A DNA stretch of 39,333 nucleotides from positions 1 to 39,333 of the forward strand of contig DATJZH010000086.1 in assembly GCA_035499215.1 (NCBI GenBank), given 5' to 3'. Source of the DNA: DATJZH01 sp035499215 (GTDB lineage: Bacteria; Actinomycetota; Actinomycetes; Streptosporangiales; Streptosporangiaceae). Below the pieces are notes generated by a model. It was not told the DNA's origin and did not search any database. It saw nothing but the letters and a program-made list of their open reading frames with translations. The position numbers were made by a program, and so were the translations under genes. Below, piece after piece: positions 33,527 through 39,333 of this stretch. The stretch's first letter is position 1; every line of letters begins with the position of its first letter.

Positions 33527-33603
33527 CGCTTCCTCAGCCTCTCGACATAAAGATCAAGGTCATGCGGCGCAACGGGAGCCGCCCGCAGCTGCCGCCCTCC
33601 GGC

Positions 33604-34344
33604 TTACAGTCCCCTGGCCGGCCCGGACGACGGCGCGAGCCCGGCCAGGAACGGATTGGACCGTCGCTCGGCGCCGATTGTCGTCTGCGGCCCGTGCCCG
33701 GACAGGACCACTGTCTCGTCGGGCAGCGGCAGGCACACCCGGGCCAGGCTCGCCAGGATCGTGTCATAGTCGCCGCCCGGCAGGTCGGTCCGGCCGATGG
33801 ACCCGGCGAAGAGCAGGTCGCCGCTGAACATTATGGCCGGGTCAGCGCCAGCCCGTGCGGCCGTCCCTGAGCCAGCCCCGGCACCCGGCTGGGGGGCGCC
33901 GGGCAGCCGGAATACCACCGAGCCCGGCGTGTGCCCTGGCGCGTGGTCGACGGTGACCTCCACGCCGGCCAGCTCCAGGGTCATCCCGTCGGTCAGCTCG
34001 GCCACTTCTTCGGGCTCGGTGAAGGTAAGCCCGCCGAAGAGCTGCTGGCCGGCCAGCAGTGAGAAGCCCCGCGCCGGATCGCTGAGCAGGGCCCGGTCGT
34101 CCGGGTGAATGTAGGCCGGGATGTTCATGGCGCCGCAGACGGGTGCCACCGACCAGATGTGGTCGATGTGCCCGTGGGTGAGCAGCACGGCCGCGGGCTG
34201 CAGCCGGTACCGCGCGACGATCTCCTCGATGCCCCGCTCCGCGTCCTGGCCAGGATCGATGATCAGGCACTGCTCGCCCGGGCCGGCCGCCGCGAGATAG
34301 CAGTTCGCGGCGAACGACCCCGCCGGGAATCCGGCAATGAGCAT
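33604..34344 (-). CDS. MBL-fold metallo-hydrolase (glyoxalase II-like)
   Basis: Zinc hydrolase of the glyoxalase II branch of the metallo-beta-lactamase fold; the natural substrate is unknown, and actinobacteria use mycothiol rather than glutathione. The 246-residue product has THGHIDH (56-62), HAPGHTPGS (134-142), SGDLLFAGSIGRTD (174-187) and SGHGPQTTIGAERRSNPF near the end. A Gly/Ala-rich stretch at about 149-168 lies between two core strands and is absent from most relatives. ATG at 34342-34344 follows AAGGAGG with a 5-nt gap. It is followed by aspS after 77 nt. The upstream gap is shared with the divergent cyclophilin gene. Confidence 0.93.
   Translation of the reverse strand: MLIAGFPAGSFAANCYLAAAGPGEQCLIIDPGQDAERGIEEIVARYRLQPAAVLLTHGHIDHIWSVAPVCGAMNIPAYIHPDDRALLSDPARGFSLLAGQQLFGGLTFTEPEEVAELTDGMTLELAGVEVTVDHAPGHTPGSVVFRLPGAPQPGAGAGSGTAARAGADPAIMFSGDLLFAGSIGRTDLPGGDYDTILASLARVCLPLPDETVVLSGHGPQTTIGAERRSNPFLAGLAPSSGPARGL
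33841..33900 (-). other. Short Gly/Ala-rich insert in the MBL hydrolase gene
   Basis: Encodes residues of about 149-168 between VVFRLPG and IMFSGDLLF. Relatives usually have only a few residues here, in a loop between strands. It keeps frame and leaves all metal ligands intact. Confidence 0.5.
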
Positions 34345-34498
34345 GGCTTCCTCCTTGCCAGCGGATGCGGTTGACCTTTCGCGATGTGCGTTACAGGCTA
34401 CCGAGGGCGATGGGGCTGCTCGCGCCAGCCCGGCACGGACGCCGTCGTGCGTCGAACAGGTAACGGAGGCATCCCGGGCGGCTTCGCGGCCGGTACGA

Positions 34499-34554
34499 TT
34501 CGCGAAGTTTCGCTGATCATACGAGCGAAAAGTTTCGCTGATCACACGAGCGAA
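34499..34554. promoter_or_regulatory. Twin 25-bp operator-like repeats between the MBL and cyclophilin genes
   Basis: Two 25-bp units (34505-34529 and 34530-34554) differ at one base. Each contains the inverted repeat TTCGCT, nine bases, AGCGAA. Just left lies the palindrome TTCGCGAA (34499-34506). The second unit ends 23 bp before the GTG start of the cyclophilin gene, so it would fall in its promoter or 5' leader. Either two protein-binding sites or two RNA hairpins are possible. The rest of the 34345-34577 gap shows nothing clear. Confidence 0.6.
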
Positions 34555-34577
34555 TGCGATTGCGGGAGGGCGTAGGG

Positions 34578-35414
34578 GTGGCTGGTAAGAGCGAGCGCCA
34601 GCGCAGGCTCGCCAGGCAGCGGTACGAGCGCCGGGTGGCCCGGCGGGCGCAGCGGGACCGCAGGACCCGGCGGTGGACGATCAGCGTCCTGGCCGGGCTC
34701 GCCGTGGTCGCGGTGACGCTGGGCAGTGTTTTCCTGGCCGGCGGGTTCTCGTCCGGCAGCTCGAGCGCCGCCACGTCCGGCGCCACGCCCGCTGTCAGCA
34801 CGACGCACGATGTCAGCGCCTCGCCCCCGCCGACGACGGCCAGTGAGCCCGCGCACCACTGCACGTACACGGCCAGTCCGCCCGCCGCCCGCAAGGTCAG
34901 CTTCCCGTCGGCGAGGCCCGACTACACGGCGGCCTATCAGGCGACGATCAGGACCAACCGCGGCAGCATCGTCATCAGCCTGCTGAACAGCAGGGCCACC
35001 TGCACGGTGAACTCCTTCGTGCACCTCGCCGAGCAGGACTACTTCAGCAACACCCGCTGCCACCGGCTCACCACCAGCGGCATCTTCGTGTTGCAGTGCG
35101 GCGACCCGACCGGCACCGGCGCGGGCGGCCCCGGCTACAAGTTCGGTGACGAGAACCTGGCTGGCGCCACGTACCCGGCGGGCACCGTCGCGATGGCCAA
35201 CAACGGGCCGAACTCCAGCGGGAGCCAGTTCTTCCTCGTCTACAAGAACTCGCTGACACTGCCGGCCAGTTACACGCCGTTTGGCACGATTGCCAGCGGA
35301 CTCAATATCATCCAGCAAGTGGCACGAGCGGGCAGTGCCAACTCCAACCATCCCGGCGACGGCCACCCCAAGGAGAAGGTCGTCATCGAGAGCGTGACCA
35401 TCAGCAAGACCTGA
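34578..35414 (+). CDS. Membrane-anchored cyclophilin-type peptidyl-prolyl isomerase
   Basis: Folding catalyst predicted on the outer face of the membrane. The 278-residue product has a basic cytoplasmic start (1-33), one membrane segment (about 34-56), a Ser/Thr/Pro-rich linker and a cyclophilin domain from about 110 with GDPTGTGAGGPGYKFGDE (175-192) and AMANNGPNSSGSQFF (205-219). Some cyclophilin residues are altered (VLQCGDP instead of VIQGGDP), so activity is probable but not certain. The GTG at 34578 follows GGGAGGG with a 7-nt gap; an in-frame ATG at 34554 has no such site. It lies beside rel and the DUF349 gene, as in Streptomyces relatives. Confidence 0.92.
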   Translation: MAGKSERQRRLARQRYERRVARRAQRDRRTRRWTISVLAGLAVVAVTLGSVFLAGGFSSGSSSAATSGATPAVSTTHDVSASPPPTTASEPAHHCTYTASPPAARKVSFPSARPDYTAAYQATIRTNRGSIVISLLNSRATCTVNSFVHLAEQDYFSNTRCHRLTTSGIFVLQCGDPTGTGAGGPGYKFGDENLAGATYPAGTVAMANNGPNSSGSQFFLVYKNSLTLPASYTPFGTIASGLNIIQQVARAGSANSNHPGDGHPKEKVVIESVTISKT

Positions 35415-35455
35415 CCGGCGATGCCGCCAGCCAGGTACCGAGCAGGAGGTGTGCG

Positions 35456-36694
35456 GTGAGCACCGCCAGCGATCCGTGGGGCCGGGTAGCCGACGACGGC
35501 ACGGTATACGTGCGAACTGCCGAGGGCGAGCGGGTGGTGGGCTCGTGGCAGGCCGGCAGCCCGGAAGAGGCCCTTGCGTTCTTCAAGCGCAAGTTCGACG
35601 CGCTGGAGACCGAGGTAAGCCTGCTGGAGCAGCGGATCGCGGCCACCGACCTGTCCCCGTCACAGGCCAGGAGCACGATCAGCCGGCTGCAGGCCGCCGT
35701 GACCGATGCGCATGCCGTGGGCGATCTCGACGGCCTGCGCGCCAGGCTCGAGACGCTGACCGGCCTCGTCGATCAGCGGCGGGAAGAGCACAAGGCAGCC
35801 AGGGAGCACGCCCGCAGCGAGGCTGTCGAGATCAAGGAAAGGATCGTCGCCGAGGCCGAGCGCATTGCCGCGGAGGCTACCCACTGGAAGGCCAGCGGCG
35901 AGCGCATGCGCCAGCTGCTGGAGGAGTGGAAAGCGGCGCCGCGCGGAGACCGCGCCGTCGAGACTGCGCTGTGGAAGCGGCTCTCGGCGGCGCGCAACGC
36001 GTTCACCAAGCGGCGCAAGGCCTACTTCGCGCACCTGGAGGACGAGCGCGAGATTGTCAGGGCCCGCAAGGAGAAGCTGGTCAGCGAGGCCGAGGCGCTG
36101 GTTTCCGCTTCCGACTGGGGCCCGACAGCGTCGGCATACCGTGAGTTGATGCGGTCCTGGAAGGAGGCGGGCCGGGCAGACCGGGCCAGCGAGGACGCGC
36201 TCTGGGATCGCTTCAAGGCCGCGCAGGACAGCTTCTTCCAGGCGCGCGCGGCCGCCATGTCCGCCAAGGACGCCCACCTGCGCGAGCACGCGGAGGCGAA
36301 GGAACAGCTGCTGGCCGAGGCGCAGAAGCTGCTGCCGGTGGCCGATTCCCGCTCCGCGCGCTCCGCGCTGCGGGGCATCCAGCAGAGGTGGGAGCAGGCG
36401 GGGCCGGTGCCGCGGGACACGCAGGAACGGCTCGAAGCCGGCCTGCGCCGGGTCGAGGATGCCGTCCGGCAGGCGGATGACTCGCGCTGGCGGCGGTCCA
36501 ATCCCGAGGCTCTGTCGCGCGCCAGGGACACGGTGGACCAGCTCCGCTCGGCGATCAGCCAGCTGGAAGGCCAGCTGGCCAAGGCGCAGCAGCGCGGCGA
36601 CGAGAAGGCGCGGACGCAGGCCGCGGAAGCGCTGGATGCGCGGCGGTCCTGGCTCGCCGAGGCTGAGCGAACGCTGGCTGAGCTATCCGGCTAG
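35456..36694 (+). CDS. DUF349 domain protein
   Basis: Conserved actinobacterial cytoplasmic protein of unknown function. The 412-residue product is highly charged and helical, with coiled-coil tendency, and contains three DUF349-type repeats recognised by W-K-x-A-x-x-D-R / A-L-W-x-x-F segments: about 144-200, 215-270 and 295-350. GTG at 35456-35458 follows AGGAGG with a 6-nt gap. It starts 41 nt after the cyclophilin stop and is likely cotranscribed with it. Its TAG stop lies in a CTAG that also supplies the TAG of rel on the other strand. Its neighbour rel hints at a stress link, but that is only guilt by association. Confidence 0.9.
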   Translation: MSTASDPWGRVADDGTVYVRTAEGERVVGSWQAGSPEEALAFFKRKFDALETEVSLLEQRIAATDLSPSQARSTISRLQAAVTDAHAVGDLDGLRARLETLTGLVDQRREEHKAAREHARSEAVEIKERIVAEAERIAAEATHWKASGERMRQLLEEWKAAPRGDRAVETALWKRLSAARNAFTKRRKAYFAHLEDEREIVRARKEKLVSEAEALVSASDWGPTASAYRELMRSWKEAGRADRASEDALWDRFKAAQDSFFQARAAAMSAKDAHLREHAEAKEQLLAEAQKLLPVADSRSARSALRGIQQRWEQAGPVPRDTQERLEAGLRRVEDAVRQADDSRWRRSNPEALSRARDTVDQLRSAISQLEGQLAKAQQRGDEKARTQAAEALDARRSWLAEAERTLAELSG

Positions 36695-39333
36695 TTGGTC
36701 ACCCGGTAGGCGTCGTAGACGCCGTCGATGGACCGGACAGCCCGCAGCACATGCCCCAGGTGCTTGGGATCACCCATCTCGAAGGTGAACCTGCTGAACG
36801 CGACCCGGTCCCTGGTGGTGGTCACGGTCGCCGACAGGATGTTCACATGCTGGTCGGAGATCGACCGGGTGATGTCGGAGAGCAGGCCGGTGCGATCGAG
36901 CGCCTCCACCTGGATGGCTACCAGGAACAGCGAGCCTTCCCGAGGCGACCAGCGGACGTTGACCACCCGCTCAGGCTGGGATTCGAGCAGGTGCTGCAGG
37001 TTAACGCAGTCGGTGCGGTGCACCGAGACACCGTTGCCGCGGGTGACGAACCCGGTGATGACGTCTCCGGGAACCGGAGTGCAGCATTTCGACAGCCGCG
37101 CCCACACGTCTGCTGAGCCTTCGACTTCTACGCCAGAGTCGCCTGCCGGTATCGGCTTGGGCGCCCGGCTGAGCAGCGTGGACTCGGCCAGATCCTCCTG
37201 TGCCCCGGCAATGCCGCCCACGGACTTGACCAGCTTGGTGACGACGGACTGGGCACTCACGTGACCTTCGCCGATCGCCGCGTACAGCGCCGACAGGTCC
37301 GGGTAGCGCAGTTCGGCCGCGATGGCCTGCAGCGCGTCGCCGGTCGCCAGCCGCTGCAGCGGGAGTCCCTGCTTGCGGATAGCGCGAGCCATCGCGGACT
37401 TGCCGGTCTCGGCGGCCGCCTCGCGCCGTTCCTTGGAGAACCAGTGCCGGATCTTGTTTCGCGCCCTGGCGCTCTGCACGAAACTGAGCCAGTCCCGGCT
37501 CGGCGCCGCGTCCTGGGCCTTGGAGGTGAAGATCTCGACCGCATCGCCGTTGTTCAGGGTGCTCTCGAGCGGCACCAGGCGCCCGTTCACCCGCGCGCCG
37601 ATGGTGCGGTGGCCTACCTCGGTATGGATCGCGTAGGCGAAGTCCACCGGGGTGGCGCCCTGCGGCAGGGCAATGACCTCACCGCGCGGGGTGAACACGT
37701 AGACCTCGGCCGTGCCGAGATCGAACCGGAGCGATTCGAGGAACTCGGCCGGGTCAGTCGTCTCTCGCTGCCAGTCGACCAGCTGCCGCAGCCAGGCCAT
37801 GTCGGGGTCTCTGCGCCCGCCGCCGGTGATCTCCTCCTTGTACTTCCAGTGCGCTGCGACGCCGTACTCGGCCCGCCGGTGCATCCCCCAGGTCCGGATC
37901 TGCAGCTCGACCGGCTTGCCTTCAGGGCCGATCACCGTGGTGTGCAGGGACTGGTACAGGTTGAACTTCGGCATCGCGATATAGTCCTTGAACCGCCCGG
38001 CCACGGGATTCCACCGGGCGTGCACGATTCCCAGCGCCGCGTAGCAATCGCGGACCGAGTCGACGAGAACGCGGATGCCCACCAGGTCATAGATGTCATC
38101 GAAACCGACATTCCTGGCAATCATCTTCTGGTACACGGAGTAGTAGTGCTTGGGCCGTCCGGTCACCCTCGCCTTGATCTTGGCTTCCCGCAGATCGGCG
38201 GAGACGTCCTCGATCACCTCCTGCAGAAAGACCTCGCGCCGCGGCGATCGCTCCGAGACCAGCCGCGCGATCTCGTCGTAGCGCTTGGGATACAGCGTGG
38301 CGAAGGCCAGATCCTCCAGTTCCCACTTGACGGTGTTCATCCCGAGCCGGTGGGCGAGCGGCGCGAAGATCTCCAGCACCTCGCGAGATTTCTGCTCCTG
38401 CTTGTGCCGCGGCAGATAGCGCAGCGTGCGCATGTTGTGCAGCCGGTCGGCCAGTTTGATCACCAGGACCCGGATGTCACGGGACATCGCGACAACCATC
38501 TTGCGCACGGTCTCGGCCTGGGCGGCGTCCCCGTACTTGACCTTGTCCAGCTTGGTGACGCCATCGACGAGGGCGGCCACATCCTCGCCGAAGTCGCGGG
38601 TCAGCTGAGCGAGAGTGTACGCAGTGTCCTCGATGGTGTCGTGCAGCAGGGCCGCGCATATCGTCTCGTGATTCATGCCCAGCTCGGCCAGGATCGTGGC
38701 CACAGCGAGCGGGTGAGTGATGTACGGGTCGCCGCTCTTGCGGGACTGGCCGGTGTGCATCTGCGCGGCCACGTCATAGGCGCGCTCGATCAGCCGCACG
38801 TCAGCCTTGGGATGCGTCCGGCGGACCGTCTTGATCAGCGGCTCGAGTACCGGGTTGACGCCGCCTCCGCGCTGGGCGCCGAGCCTCGCCAGCCGGCGGC
38901 GAACGCCCGCGCTCGCCGACGGCCCGTCCCCCATTCCGCCGCCCGCTGCCTGGCTGTCCCGCGCCGCCGCCTCCCGCCGCTGCACCCGGCCGCTGATCCG
39001 GGCCGGCGATCGCGGCTCAGCGGCATGGGGCACAGCCGTGACAGGACCAGCCGCGCCAGGACCAGCCGCGCCGGGATCAGCCGCGCCGGGCTCGGCTGCG
39101 CCGGGCTCAGGCTCGGCCGCGGCAGGCTCGGCGACGCCCGGCCCGGCCAGGTCCGGCTCGGCTGCGCCGGCCTCAGGCTCGGCCGCGCCGGCCTCAGGCT
39201 CGGCCGCGGCCGCCGGGGTCACCCCGCCATCCGCCGCGGCGAGTACTGGCTCGCCTTCCTTCAGTTCCTGCTGCCCGGCGGGTGCCTGGGTGACGCCAGC
39301 CCCGGCCGCCTTGGCCGTCGCAACGTCACCGGC
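36691..39333 (-). CDS. rel: Bifunctional (p)ppGpp synthetase/hydrolase Rel, 5' end outside the window
   Basis: Makes and degrades the stringent-response alarmone. Domains in order: repetitive Ala/Pro/Glu-rich N-terminus, HD hydrolase domain with an intact HDTIEDT (about 38623-38643), and synthetase domain with GRPKHYYSVYQKM, RFKDYIA and YQSLHTTV. These are followed by TGS (VYVFTPRGEVIALPQGATPVDFAY), a Cys-containing helical part (CCTPVPGD) and a C-terminal ACT/RRM domain. RFKD rather than EXDD and the intact HD site mark it as bifunctional. The frame stays open for 37 codons beyond the GTG at 39222 up to the window edge, so the true start is probably outside; an ATG at 38934 is a shorter alternative. 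Visible length is 880 residues. Confidence 0.95.
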   Translation of the reverse strand, partial: AGDVATAKAAGAGVTQAPAGQQELKEGEPVLAAADGGVTPAAAAEPEAGAAEPEAGAAEPDLAGPGVAEPAAAEPEPGAAEPGAADPGAAGPGAAGPVTAVPHAAEPRSPARISGRVQRREAAARDSQAAGGGMGDGPSASAGVRRRLARLGAQRGGGVNPVLEPLIKTVRRTHPKADVRLIERAYDVAAQMHTGQSRKSGDPYITHPLAVATILAELGMNHETICAALLHDTIEDTAYTLAQLTRDFGEDVAALVDGVTKLDKVKYGDAAQAETVRKMVVAMSRDIRVLVIKLADRLHNMRTLRYLPRHKQEQKSREVLEIFAPLAHRLGMNTVKWELEDLAFATLYPKRYDEIARLVSERSPRREVFLQEVIEDVSADLREAKIKARVTGRPKHYYSVYQKMIARNVGFDDIYDLVGIRVLVDSVRDCYAALGIVHARWNPVAGRFKDYIAMPKFNLYQSLHTTVIGPEGKPVELQIRTWGMHRRAEYGVAAHWKYKEEITGGGRRDPDMAWLRQLVDWQRETTDPAEFLESLRFDLGTAEVYVFTPRGEVIALPQGATPVDFAYAIHTEVGHRTIGARVNGRLVPLESTLNNGDAVEIFTSKAQDAAPSRDWLSFVQSARARNKIRHWFSKERREAAAETGKSAMARAIRKQGLPLQRLATGDALQAIAAELRYPDLSALYAAIGEGHVSAQSVVTKLVKSVGGIAGAQEDLAESTLLSRAPKPIPAGDSGVEVEGSADVWARLSKCCTPVPGDVITGFVTRGNGVSVHRTDCVNLQHLLESQPERVVNVRWSPREGSLFLVAIQVEALDRTGLLSDITRSISDQHVNILSATVTTTRDRVAFSRFTFEMGDPKHLGHVLRAVRSIDGVYDAYRVTN
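39043..39207 (-). repeat. Ala/Pro/Glu-coding tandem repeats in the rel 5' region
   Basis: Four 15-bp units (39043-39102) encode a repeated [E/D/G]PGAA, and upstream a 21-bp unit is repeated to give AAEPEAG twice. All keep frame. Long disordered Ala/Pro N-termini are known in Streptomyces Rel, but length and repeat content vary, so this is probably a flexible, fast-evolving tail. Confidence 0.75.

Noticed and set aside
31202..33550. Very long plus-strand open frame (over 750 codons)
   Set aside because: It runs antisense to aspS and tnpA; in GC-rich DNA the antisense frame often stays open. No domain or ribosome-binding site is seen beyond the short tnpB-like start.

Overview
The window comes from the chromosome of a very GC-rich Gram-positive actinomycete. 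Four things support this: the partial 16S rRNA and its actinobacterial leader; GC-rich genes with frequent GTG starts and GTGA/ATGA/TGATG overlaps; an arginine operon ordered argC-J-B-D-F-R-G-H; and neighbourhoods such as rel/cyclophilin/DUF349 and DUF948/DUF6167-like/alaS/ruvX/mltG/aroE that are typical of Streptomyces and Streptosporangiales relatives. A relative of Streptosporangiales is my best guess, but the genus cannot be fixed by eye.

Layout, left to right. (1) 1-1400: the 5' part of a 16S rRNA gene (minus strand, running off the left edge), its leader with a boxA-like element and a strong sigma-A type promoter. (2) 1.4-12.5 kb, minus strand: one long unit argC-argJ-argB-argD-argF-argR-argG-argH-mpg-tyrS. 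It converts N-acetylglutamate to arginine and ends with a DNA glycosylase and tyrosyl-tRNA synthetase. Two adjacent ARG boxes overlap the argC promoter. (3) 12.7-14.5 kb: two convergent accessory genes for exported proteins, a small lipoprotein and a WNG-repeat beta-propeller-like protein. (4) 14.6-22.6 kb, minus strand: infC-rpmI-rplT, a SpoU-type RNA methyltransferase, an orphan PAS histidine kinase and pheS-pheT. (5) 23-31 kb, minus strand: DUF948, a DUF6167-like protein, alaS, ruvX, mltG, aroE, with rarA upstream. (6) 31.2-31.7 kb: a decayed IS200/IS605-type element with an intact-looking tnpA and only the first codons of a divergent tnpB. (7) 31.7-39.3 kb: aspS and an MBL-fold hydrolase (minus), a membrane-anchored cyclophilin and a DUF349 protein (plus), and a bifunctional Rel (minus) whose reading frame is open through the right edge.

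Almost everything is housekeeping: translation (four aminoacyl-tRNA synthetases, IF3, L35, L20), arginine and shikimate synthesis, cell wall and DNA maintenance, and the stringent response. I do not see a new defence, secretion or metabolic system. The unusual signal is a pattern of low-complexity, often tandem-duplicated sequence. ArgB has an insert of about 70 residues and PheT one of about 80, AlaS and the MBL hydrolase have shorter ones, Rel has a repetitive N-terminus, and perfect or near-perfect 17-25 bp tandem duplications occur in several leaders and reading-frame ends. Leaders worth testing are those of infC (hairpin with a competing pairing), rpmI (twin hairpins) and the cyclophilin gene (twin 25-bp inverted-repeat units).
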